From contig JAUQOX010000187.1 in NCBI GenBank assembly GCA_030550695.1, forward strand, positions 1 through 5,649: 5,649 nt of DNA. Direction: 5' to 3'. The DNA comes from Gemmatimonadota bacterium (GTDB lineage Bacteria; Gemmatimonadota; Gemmatimonadetes; Longimicrobiales; Gaopeijiaceae). This document shows positions 1 to 5,649 of this stretch, piece by piece. Both the position numbers and the translations under genes were made by a program. The notes beneath the pieces were generated by a model. The model worked only from the letters and a program-made list of their open reading frames with translations. It ran no database searches and was not told the origin of the DNA. Every line of letters begins with the position of its first letter. Position 1 is the first letter of the stretch.

Positions 1-9
1 GCCCCGTGG

Positions 10-15
10 TGTCAA
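10..15 (-). promoter_or_regulatory. Possible -35 hexamer at the window edge
   Basis: TTGACA on the minus strand matches the sigma-70-type -35 consensus exactly and lies about 50 bases beyond the recG stop. The matching -10 element would fall outside the window, so this is only a lead for a separate promoter of the next gene. Confidence 0.25.
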
Positions 16-64
16 CCTTTCCCCCGCGCCCGCCGCCCCTGGTCCCCGGGGCCGCACCTTCAGC

Positions 65-2158
65 CTAACCCACCCCGTAGAGCCGAAGCTTTTCTCCGTG
101 CCGGGCGCGGAGGAGGGCCCGGATCTGCCGGTGGGCCGGCTCGGTGAGTTCCGGATCTTGGGCCACCAAGGAGCGGGCCTTTTCCTGGGCTTGGGCAAGG
201 AGGAGCTCATCCCTTCCCAGATCGGCGTAGCGGAGGATGGGGTCTCGGCCGTGCTGCTGGGTTCCGAACAGATCGCCGGGGCCCCGGAGTTCGAGGTCGG
301 CCTTGGCGATGGCGAAGCCGTCATGGGTCTGTTGGAACACCCGCAGCCGATTCCACGCCGCCTCCCCCCCCTCTGCCACCAGGAGACACCGGCTCCGGCC
401 GCCTCCCCTGCCCACCCGGCCCCGAAGCTGGTGAAGCTGGGAAAGGCCGAAGCGTTCGGCGTGCTCGATGAGCATGGCCGTGGCGTTGGGTACGTCGATG
501 CCCACTTCGATGACCGTGGTGGCCACCAGAAGATCGATCTCCCGGGCCAGAAAGGCCCGCATCACCGCCTCCTTCTCTGCGGGGGGAAGCTGGCCGTGGA
601 GGAGCCCCAGCCTCCGGTGCGGGAAGACCTCCTCGGCCAGTCGCCGAAACTCCTCCTTGGCCGACAGGAGGTCCACCTTCTCGGACTCCTCCACCAGCGG
701 ATAGACCACATAGGCCTGGTGACCGCCGGCCATTTCCTCTTCCAGGATGCGGTACGCCTCGGCCCTCCGGGCGGGCGGGAACAGAAGAGTTTCCACAGGC
801 TGGCGCCCCGGCGGGAGTTCATCCAGGAGACTGAGATCCAGGTCCCCGTAAAGGGCCATGGCCAAGGAGCGGGGGATGGGGGTGGCGGACATGACCAAGA
901 CATCCGGGTTCCCCGGCTGTTCGGCCAGCGCCAGCCGCTGGCGGACGCCGAAGCGGTGCTGTTCGTCCACCACCACCAGACCCAGCCGGGCGAAGGTGAC
1001 CCCTTCCTGGATGAGGGCATGGGTGCCCACCACCAGGGGTGCGGTGCCCTCGGCGATCCTCTGCAGGGCCGAACGCCGTTCCGCCGGGGTCATGCCGCCC
1101 CGCAGGAAGACTACCTCCACCCCCAAGGGTTCCAGCCACCTCCGGAGCTTGGAGGCGTGTTGCTCGGCCAGGATCTCCGTGGGGGCCATGAGGGCCCCCT
1201 GATATCCGCTCTCCAGGGCCAGGAGCAGGGCAAAGGCGGCCACAACGGTCTTCCCCGAGCCGACATCCCCCTGCAACAGACGATTCATCCGCCGGGGCGA
1301 GGTCATGTCGTCGTAGATTTCCCTCAGGACCCTGGCCTGGGCCTCGGTCAGGCGGAAGGGCAGGGACGCATGAAACGGCCGGATGAGCCGGTTGGTGCGG
1401 GCAAAGGCGATCCCCGGCACGGCCTGGGTTTGCCGGAACCGCACCTGGGCCTGGACCACCTGCAGGAAGAAGAGCTCGTCGAAAGCCAGACGCCGCCGCC
1501 CTTTTTCCACCTCCTGGAGATCTTGCGGCCGATGAAGGGCAGCCAGGGCCTCCGGAAGGGAACAGAGCCCCAAGTTCCGAAGGTCTTCGTCGGAGAGGAA
1601 CTCCTCTTGCGCCACTTCCTCGAGAAGCCGGTCCAGGTTGAGGGCCACCACCCGCCGAAGGACCCACTGGGGGACCTCCTCCGCCGCAGGGTAGGAGACG
1701 AAGACCGTTCCTGTCCTTCCGCCGTCGTCCTCCTCCCCTTCCCGGGCCAGCACGGTGAACTCCCGGGGATGGACCTGCCGGCCGTGGAAAAAACGGACCG
1801 GACCCACCGCCAACACCAGATCACCTTTGCGGATACGCTTTTCCAGCCACGGCTGGCCCGGCCAGGCACAGGTGATCATGCCGCTCTCGTCCTGCAGAAC
1901 CGCCTGGAAGATGCGAAGGCCCGAGCGGGTGGGGAGTATACCCGCGCTGCGGACCCGCCCCACCACCGTGGCCTCCATCCCCACTTCCAGACTCCGGATC
2001 GGCTGCACGGTGGATGCGTCGTCGTAGCGGCGGGGAATGTGGTAGAGGAGGTCCCGGGCCGAGAGCAGTCCCAGACGCTGGAAGGCCTCGGCCCGCCGCG
2101 GCCCCACCCCCCGCAAGAACTGGATCGGACGGTCCAGGGGAAAGGAAACGCCCTCCAC
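65..2158 (-). CDS. recG: ATP-dependent DNA helicase RecG
   Basis: RecG is a superfamily 2 helicase/translocase that reverses stalled replication forks and acts on Holliday junctions and R-loops in the cytoplasm. The length, 697 residues, is close to the 693 of E. coli, without the long N-terminal extension of some thermophile versions. In order: a helix-hairpin-helix-like start (11-31, PIQFLRGVGPRRAEAFQ), the wedge/OB domain (about 55-150) that splits the fork, then two helicase lobes. Motifs seen are Walker A GDVGSGKT (297-304), MAPTEILAEQH (324-334), DEQHRFG (398-404), SAT (424-426), VATTVIEVGIDVPNA (545-559) and QLRGRVGRG (577-585). The region FQQTHDGFAIAKADLELRGPGDLFGTQQHG (about 608-637) holds the TRG translocation element, followed by a short C-terminal helix region. 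All ATPase residues are present. It starts with GTG, 33 bases after ftsY, and ends with TAG. It appears to be last or near last in the unit; linkage to ftsZ and ftsY says little about its repair role. Confidence 0.98.
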   Translation of the reverse strand: MEGVSFPLDRPIQFLRGVGPRRAEAFQRLGLLSARDLLYHIPRRYDDASTVQPIRSLEVGMEATVVGRVRSAGILPTRSGLRIFQAVLQDESGMITCAWPGQPWLEKRIRKGDLVLAVGPVRFFHGRQVHPREFTVLAREGEEDDGGRTGTVFVSYPAAEEVPQWVLRRVVALNLDRLLEEVAQEEFLSDEDLRNLGLCSLPEALAALHRPQDLQEVEKGRRRLAFDELFFLQVVQAQVRFRQTQAVPGIAFARTNRLIRPFHASLPFRLTEAQARVLREIYDDMTSPRRMNRLLQGDVGSGKTVVAAFALLLALESGYQGALMAPTEILAEQHASKLRRWLEPLGVEVVFLRGGMTPAERRSALQRIAEGTAPLVVGTHALIQEGVTFARLGLVVVDEQHRFGVRQRLALAEQPGNPDVLVMSATPIPRSLAMALYGDLDLSLLDELPPGRQPVETLLFPPARRAEAYRILEEEMAGGHQAYVVYPLVEESEKVDLLSAKEEFRRLAEEVFPHRRLGLLHGQLPPAEKEAVMRAFLAREIDLLVATTVIEVGIDVPNATAMLIEHAERFGLSQLHQLRGRVGRGGGRSRCLLVAEGGEAAWNRLRVFQQTHDGFAIAKADLELRGPGDLFGTQQHGRDPILRYADLGRDELLLAQAQEKARSLVAQDPELTEPAHRQIRALLRARHGEKLRLYGVG

Positions 2159-2161
2159 GTG

Positions 2162-2167
2162 CTCCTC
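2162..2167 (-). promoter_or_regulatory. Ribosome binding site of recG (close spacing)
   Basis: GAGGAG on the minus strand lies three bases (CAC) before the GTG at 2158. The spacing is shorter than usual, but I see no better start nearby, and the protein from this GTG aligns with the usual RecG N-terminus. Confidence 0.6.
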
Positions 2168-2191
2168 GTTCGGGATAAGGACCGTGGGCGG

Positions 2192-3118
2192 CTAGCCCTC
2201 GCCGAACACCCCCTTCAAGAACTCTTCGGGATCGAAGCTTTCCAGGTCCTCCACACCCTCTCCCGTCCCCACCAGTTTGACCGGAAGCCCGAACTCTTCC
2301 CACAGGCTGACCACCACCCCCCCCCGGGCCGTGGAGTCCAGCTTGGCCAGGACGATCCCCGTCAGGGACACCGCCCGGGAAAAAGCCTCCACCTGGGCCC
2401 GGGCGTTCTGCCCCACGGTGGCGTCCAGCACCAACAGGGTTTCGTGGGGGGCCCCTTCCACCCTCTTCCCAAGAACCCGCTCGACCTTGCGGAGCTCTTC
2501 CATGAGATGGCGATGGGTGTGCAGGCGCCCGGCGGTATCCACCAGGACCACGTCGAGGCCCCGATGGAGGGCCGCCTCCACGGCATCGTAGGCCACCGCC
2601 GCGGGGTCTGCTCCCTTCTGTCCCCGGACGAAGTCCGCCCCCACCCGCTCAGCCCACACGGAAAGCTGTTCCACGGCGCCGGCCCGGTAGGTGTCCGCCG
2701 CCGCCAGGAGCACCGAGCGCCCTTCCTTCCGCAACCACCAGGCCAGCTTGGCGATGGAGGTCGTCTTCCCCACCCCGTTGACCCCGCAAAAGAGATAGAC
2801 CGTCGGCCCCTGCTCCGCAGACCGGAGGTAGGCTTCCCGGGTGGGATCCAGGATCCGCCGAAGCTCCTCCCTCAAGGCACCTTGGAGTCCGTCCGGCCCC
2901 CGGATCTTCCCGGCCCGGGCCAGCTCCTCCACCCGGTCCACCAGGCGGGCCGTGGCCTTCACCCCGAAGTCCGCCGCCAGAAGACGCTCCTCCAGCTCCT
3001 CCAGGGTGGTCGTATCCAGACCGCCGAAAACCACCCGGACATCGGTGAGGGCCAGGCGGACCACCCGGCGCCAGAGGGAAGTCTTCTTTTCCCCCTCGGG
3101 GCGAAACAGACGGACCAT
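2192..3118 (-). CDS. ftsY: Signal recognition particle receptor GTPase FtsY
   Basis: FtsY docks the SRP (Ffh plus 4.5S RNA) with its ribosome-nascent chain at the inner membrane; paired GTP hydrolysis hands the chain to SecYEG. The protein has 308 residues. A basic amphipathic start (about 11-33, KKTSLWRRVVRLAL) could serve for membrane targeting, followed by the N helical bundle (to about 100) and the G domain. G-domain motifs are G1 GVNGVGKTT (112-120), DTYRAGAVEQL (142-152), G3 DTAGR (194-198), G4 AKLDSTARGG (258-267) and GTGEG (284-288). The G4 form departs from the usual TKLDGTAKGG. There is no long acidic A domain as in E. coli, as in many short bacterial FtsY proteins. The frame is open a further 264 codons upstream, but that stretch is the M23 gene read out of frame and looks unlike an A domain, so I start at the ATG at 3118. 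The stop is TAG, 33 bases before recG. A nine-G run crosses codons 265-268. Confidence 0.97.
   Translation of the reverse strand: MVRLFRPEGEKKTSLWRRVVRLALTDVRVVFGGLDTTTLEELEERLLAADFGVKATARLVDRVEELARAGKIRGPDGLQGALREELRRILDPTREAYLRSAEQGPTVYLFCGVNGVGKTTSIAKLAWWLRKEGRSVLLAAADTYRAGAVEQLSVWAERVGADFVRGQKGADPAAVAYDAVEAALHRGLDVVLVDTAGRLHTHRHLMEELRKVERVLGKRVEGAPHETLLVLDATVGQNARAQVEAFSRAVSLTGIVLAKLDSTARGGVVVSLWEEFGLPVKLVGTGEGVEDLESFDPEEFLKGVFGEG
2317..2325 (-). other. Nine-G homopolymer inside ftsY
   Basis: The minus strand reads G nine times across codons 265-268 (end of Arg CGG, GGG, GGG, start of Val GTG), directly after the G4 GTPase motif. It is the longest run I noticed in coding sequence here. 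Such tracts are prone to slippage in replication, transcription and sequencing. The frame is intact as given. Confidence 0.9.
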
Positions 3119-3131
3119 GGGGGCCCGGAGC

Positions 3132-3156
3132 GAGGCTACCGGCCTCCCCGGGAGGC
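3132..3156 (-). promoter_or_regulatory. Overlapping alternative hairpins over the ftsY Shine-Dalgarno-like site
   Basis: The only Shine-Dalgarno-like sequence before ftsY is GGGGAGG (3143-3149), inside the last codons of the M23 gene and 24 bases from the ftsY ATG, farther than usual. Two hairpins compete for it. Hairpin A pairs GCCTCC with GGAGGC around a CGG loop (3142-3156). Hairpin B pairs GAGGC with GCCTC around CGGTA (3132-3146) and spans the M23 stop codon. A ribosome finishing the M23 gene would open both, which fits translational coupling. The pairings are read directly from sequence; function is inferred. Confidence 0.35.
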
Positions 3157-4461
3157 GGTTTCCGGCACGGGTGGGCTGGCGGGCCCCTGGGCCATGCGAG
3201 CCGGCGGGGCTTTCGGAGGACGCTCCAGGAGGCTCAGGCGTTCCCGGGACTCCTGGGCCCAGCGGGCCAGGGCTTGGGACGGGACAGGGTCGCCGGGAGG
3301 GAGTCGAACGGCCAAGGGATCCATGGCTGTCCCGTCGCGCCTCCGCATCTCGTAATGCAGGTGGGGACCCGTGGCGAGTCCCGTCATCCCCACGTAGCCC
3401 ACGATCTGCCCCTGGCGCACCCGGGCACCGGCACGGATGCCGGGCCCGAATCGGCTCAGGTGGCCGTACCGGGTCAGCCAGCCGTTGGGATGCCGGATCT
3501 CCACCAGGTTCCCCAGATCGCCCTGACGCCCGGCGCTCACCACCACCCCATCCCCGGTGGCCATGACCGGGGTGCCGGTGGGAGCGGCAAAATCCACCCC
3601 CCGGTGGGCCCTCACCGTATTCAGGATGGGGTGGAGCCGGGCATTGGAAAACCTCGACGAGATGCGGGCCAGCTCGATGGGCTTGGTGAGGAAGGCCCGG
3701 CGGACGGATTTGCCTTCTTCGTCGTAGTAGGTCCCCTGGCCGTCCCCGTTGGGGTCGAACCAGACGGCCCGGTAGGGGGTTCCGGAATTGACGTATTCCG
3801 CCACCAGGATCCGCCCCGAGCGCATGCTCCCGTCGGGGCGCACCTCCCGCTCCACCACGAACCGATAGGTATCTCCGGCCCGCACCTGCCGGGAGAAGTC
3901 GATCTGCCATTGGAACACCTGGTCCAGGCCGGCCACCACCCAGGCCCGGTCCGGCGCCGGCAAATGGGAAAGGCCCTCGTTGGAGAGGACGGCGTTCCAG
4001 AGGGCGTCCTCCACGGTCCCTTCCGCATAGAGGGTGTCCACGGTGACGGGGGTGACGAGGAGCTCGGAGGTCCAGCCCGTTTCGTCCTTCGTCAGGCGAA
4101 CCGTTTCGTCACGACTCAGGGTCACGTCCACTCCCCGGAGGCGGCCTTCGGAAACCAACCACCTCAGGGCGATGGCCGTCCCCACCCCCATGCGCCGGGG
4201 GTTGGCCTGCTCCCGGAAGGCCAGGAGAAGGGAATTCTGTTCTTCCCAGGAAAGGGAGGCCCGGGCCAGAATCTCCCCGAAGGTTTGGCCCGGCGCCAGC
4301 CGGATGGTTTCCACCCGTTCGGGGGCAGCCGCCAGCAGAGGATCCAGGGGGCCGATTTCAGGAACGGAGCGGCCCAGCCAAGGCCACCCCAGGAACAAGA
4401 CCCCCGCCACGGCGGCCAGGCCGGCCGCCGACGGGCGAAGAAAGGAAGGCGTCCCGCTCAT
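3136..4461 (-). CDS. Membrane-anchored M23 murein endopeptidase (MepM/Csd3-like)
   Basis: A zinc metallopeptidase of 441 residues, expected to cut peptide cross-links in peptidoglycan outside the cytoplasmic membrane. In order: a short cytoplasmic stretch, one hydrophobic segment (about 11-29, signal anchor or uncleaved signal), an OapA/LysM-like region (about 50-105, with GQTFGEILARASLSWEEQN), and a Csd3-like second domain (about 110-265, with GTVEDALWNAVLSNEGL and VFQWQIDFSRQVRAGD). The M23 domain spans about 266-390, followed by a Pro/Arg-rich tail. Zinc ligands are H286 and D290 (HRGVD) and H369; H334 (YGHLS) and H367 (HLH) are the catalytic histidines. All are present, so it should be active rather than a degenerate EnvC/NlpD-type amidase activator. 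Family members can be self-inhibited by an N-terminal residue; I cannot tell here. The loop DPNGDGQGTYYD (236-247) resembles a calcium-binding loop. The start is ATG with a good ribosome binding site. It follows ftsZ and precedes ftsY by 17 bases, so a role in septal wall splitting is plausible inference. Cleavage specificity is unproven, hence no symbol. Confidence 0.93.
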   Translation of the reverse strand: MSGTPSFLRPSAAGLAAVAGVLFLGWPWLGRSVPEIGPLDPLLAAAPERVETIRLAPGQTFGEILARASLSWEEQNSLLLAFREQANPRRMGVGTAIALRWLVSEGRLRGVDVTLSRDETVRLTKDETGWTSELLVTPVTVDTLYAEGTVEDALWNAVLSNEGLSHLPAPDRAWVVAGLDQVFQWQIDFSRQVRAGDTYRFVVEREVRPDGSMRSGRILVAEYVNSGTPYRAVWFDPNGDGQGTYYDEEGKSVRRAFLTKPIELARISSRFSNARLHPILNTVRAHRGVDFAAPTGTPVMATGDGVVVSAGRQGDLGNLVEIRHPNGWLTRYGHLSRFGPGIRAGARVRQGQIVGYVGMTGLATGPHLHYEMRRRDGTAMDPLAVRLPPGDPVPSQALARWAQESRERLSLLERPPKAPPARMAQGPASPPVPETASRGGR

Positions 4462-4465
4462 TCGT

Positions 4466-4471
4466 CTCCTT
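4466..4471 (-). promoter_or_regulatory. Ribosome binding site of the M23 gene
   Basis: AAGGAG on the minus strand lies four bases (ACGA) before the ATG at 4461. It is the strongest Shine-Dalgarno match at any junction here and fixes the start of the M23 gene. Confidence 0.8.
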
Positions 4472-4482
4472 CTGGTCCCTAC

Positions 4483-4498
4483 GTCTGCCGCGGCAGAC
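4483..4498. repeat. Perfect 16-bp palindrome in the ftsZ-M23 spacer
   Basis: The bases gtctgccgcggcagac equal their own reverse complement over all 16 positions; the next base pair outward (4482/4499) does not match. It lies between the G tracts and the M23 ribosome binding site. No T run follows on either strand, so it is not an intrinsic terminator. It could be an operator for a dimeric regulator or an RNA hairpin (6-bp stem, 4-base GCGG loop) affecting mRNA stability or read-through. No regulator is identified. Confidence 0.5.
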
Positions 4499-4509
4499 CC
4501 GGGCGCGGA

Positions 4510-4552
4510 CCCCCCCCTTTCTCCACGACCCCGCCCCCCCTGGGAACTCCCC
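4510..4552 (-). promoter_or_regulatory. G-tract cluster just after the ftsZ stop
   Basis: On the transcribed (minus) sense the first 43 bases after the ftsZ stop contain four G tracts: G4 (4549-4552), G7 (4534-4540), G4 (4529-4532) and G8 (4510-4517). The intervening loops are 8, 1 and 11 bases long, though the long runs can be subdivided to give shorter loops. This could fold as an RNA or DNA G-quadruplex in the ftsZ-M23 spacer. It is only a sequence pattern, and in such GC-rich DNA it could be neutral drift. Confidence 0.35.
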
Positions 4553-5649
4553 TCAATCCATCTGCCGCCGGATGAAGGTGGGGATGTCCAGATCCCGGAT
4601 TTGGTCCGTCGTGATCACCCGTTCCGGGAACCGCTGGAACGGGAGTTCCACCGCTTCATGGGAGCCGCCCACCGCCGCCACCCGCCTCTGGGGAGGGGTG
4701 GTGGGTGCCTGCGGGCGGGGTTGAGGCGAACGCCGGAAGTCCGGCCGAACGATCTTCTCGTCCGTCTCCTCGGCCCGGTCGAAGCCCGTGGCGATCACCG
4801 TCACCCGGACTTTGCCGTCCATCGCCGGGTCGTGGACGGTGCCGAAGATGATCTCGGCCTCGTCCCCTGCCTCTTCCTGAATAATGGAAGCGATGAGGGA
4901 GACCTCGTCAATGGCCAGGTCCAGACCCCCGGTGATGTTGATGAGAACCGCCCGGGAGCCCCGGATGGACACCTCGTCCAGCAGGGGCGACGAAATGGCC
5001 TCCTGGGCCGCTTCCTGCGCCCGGTTCTGCCCTTCCCCGAAACCGGAACCCATCAGGGCGGGCCCCCGGCAGGCCATGACCGTCCTGACGTCGGCGAAAT
5101 CCACGTTCACCTCGCCCTTGACCCGGATGAGATCGCTGATGCCCCGCGTGGCGTTCAGGAGGACCTCGTCGGCCTTCTTGAGGGCGTCCCGGAAGGAGGT
5201 GCCCTTCCCCACCACCGACAGAAGCCGGTCGTTGGGGACCACGATCATGGTGTCTACACTCCGCCTCAGCTCCGCAAGACCCTGCTCGGCCTGACGGGCC
5301 CGCTTCTTCCCTTCGAAGGAGAAGGGGCGGGTGACGATGGCGACGGTGAGGGCTCCCAGTTCCCGGGCAATCTCCCCCACCAGCGGGGCCGCACCTGTAC
5401 CGGTCCCCCCGCCCATACCCGCAGTGATGAAGACCAGATCGGCTCCCTCCAGGGCCCGGCGAACCTCGTCGGCGCTCTCATGAAGGGCCTGACGGCCGAT
5501 CTCGGGCCGCGCCCCGGCACCGAGCCCGCGGGTCAGCTTCTTCCCGAGCTGGATGGTGACCGGGGCCTTGGAGGTGCGGAGCACCTGAGCGTCGGTGTTG
5601 GCCGAGATGAACTCCACCCCCTCCAGGTTCTCGTCGATCATCCGGTTCA
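4553..5649 (-). CDS. ftsZ: Cell division GTPase FtsZ (5'-partial, runs off the window)
   Basis: This is the tubulin-like GTPase that polymerises at mid-cell into the Z ring and recruits the divisome. The window shows 364 residues plus part of a codon. The frame stays open to the edge and reads ..NRMIDENLEGVEF, which is internal to FtsZ, so the ATG at 5641 is not the true start. Roughly 20-35 N-terminal residues are missing, including the first glycine-rich nucleotide loop expected just upstream. Counting from that internal Met, the tubulin signature GGGTGTG is at 77-83, the T7 synergy loop NVDFADVR at 179-186 (catalytic aspartates D181 and D184), and the C-terminal globular subdomain runs to about 290. 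A short Pro/Arg-rich linker of about 50 residues follows, ending in the conserved tail LDIPTFIRRQMD (351-362), the type that binds FtsA, ZipA or SepF. The stop is TGA. It is first of four co-directional genes, 91 bases before the M23 gene. Nothing essential is altered in the visible part. Confidence 0.98.
   Translation of the reverse strand, partial: NRMIDENLEGVEFISANTDAQVLRTSKAPVTIQLGKKLTRGLGAGARPEIGRQALHESADEVRRALEGADLVFITAGMGGGTGTGAAPLVGEIARELGALTVAIVTRPFSFEGKKRARQAEQGLAELRRSVDTMIVVPNDRLLSVVGKGTSFRDALKKADEVLLNATRGISDLIRVKGEVNVDFADVRTVMACRGPALMGSGFGEGQNRAQEAAQEAISSPLLDEVSIRGSRAVLINITGGLDLAIDEVSLIASIIQEEAGDEAEIIFGTVHDPAMDGKVRVTVIATGFDRAEETDEKIVRPDFRRSPQPRPQAPTTPPQRRVAAVGGSHEAVELPFQRFPERVITTDQIRDLDIPTFIRRQMD

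Noticed and set aside
819..1667. Minus-strand open frame (282 codons) overlapping recG in another frame
   Set aside because: Gly/Pro/Arg-rich shadow within intact recG, without a convincing start signal or recognisable domain.
98..3355. Very long plus-strand open frame (1085 codons) opposite recG, ftsY and the end of the M23 gene
   Set aside because: Its first codon position is the complement of the third codon position of recG and ftsY, which happen to share a frame. Third positions are almost always G or C, so stop codons, which begin with T, are rare there. The translation is a Gly/Pro/His/Arg-rich antisense product with no known motif, and the minus-strand genes are unmistakable.
3119..3910. 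In-frame upstream extension of ftsY that could be an A domain
   Set aside because: This stretch is the M23 gene read in another frame. It is Arg/Gly/Pro-rich rather than acidic, and the known N-domain start begins just after the ATG at 3118.
4483..4498. The palindrome as a rho-independent terminator of ftsZ
   Set aside because: No run of T follows on either strand, and the M23 gene starts within about 20 bases on the same strand.
3274..4575. Plus-strand open frame (433 codons) opposite the M23 gene
   Set aside because: Same phase relation to the M23 gene as above. It is a composition artefact, rich in Gly, Pro and His, without domain features.
5639..5641. ATG at the beginning of MIDENLEGVEF as the ftsZ start
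   Set aside because: FtsZ normally has the first nucleotide-binding loop before this point, and the frame is open to the window edge with Asn-Arg and a codon ending in TG, matching the usual ..VNRM. It is an internal Met.
1..5649. CRISPR array, tRNA or rRNA gene, insertion sequence or other mobile element
   Set aside because: I found no spaced repeats, cloverleaf-like sequence, terminal inverted repeats or transposase-like protein. The coding density is almost complete with housekeeping genes.

Overview
The window holds a compact block of four genes, all on the minus strand: ftsZ, then an M23-family murein endopeptidase, then ftsY, then recG. The DNA is very GC-rich and G/C dominates third codon positions, so long open frames appear opposite the real genes. 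FtsZ, FtsY, RecG and a MepM/Csd3-type endopeptidase point to a walled bacterium, probably Gram-negative because of the MepM/Csd3 architecture. I cannot name the phylum from sequence alone. A GC-rich non-proteobacterial lineage such as Gemmatimonadota is possible, but this is a weak guess.

Reading in the direction of transcription (high to low coordinates): 5649-4553 is ftsZ, cut at its 5' end by the window edge. A 91-base gap (4552-4462) carries several long G tracts and a perfect 16-bp palindrome. 4461-3136 is a membrane-anchored M23 peptidase with all zinc and catalytic residues intact. Only 17 bases separate it from ftsY (3118-2192), and 33 bases separate ftsY from recG (2158-65), which starts with GTG. 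The last 64 bases, 3' of recG, hold no clear terminator and end with a possible -35 hexamer for a gene outside the window.

The tight spacing, shared strand and lack of recognisable internal promoters suggest one transcription unit. It would join the division ring (FtsZ), a peptidoglycan hydrolase that could act at the septum, the SRP receptor that targets membrane proteins (FtsY), and a replication-fork helicase (RecG). E. coli and B. subtilis do not have this arrangement. Each protein belongs to a well-known family, and I saw no new defence, mobile or RNA-gene system. The points most worth a second look are at the gene junctions: the G tracts and palindrome after ftsZ, and two mutually exclusive hairpins over the only Shine-Dalgarno-like sequence before ftsY. 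Within the genes, the notable points are a nine-G run in the ftsY G4 region and a calcium-loop-like motif in the M23 protein.
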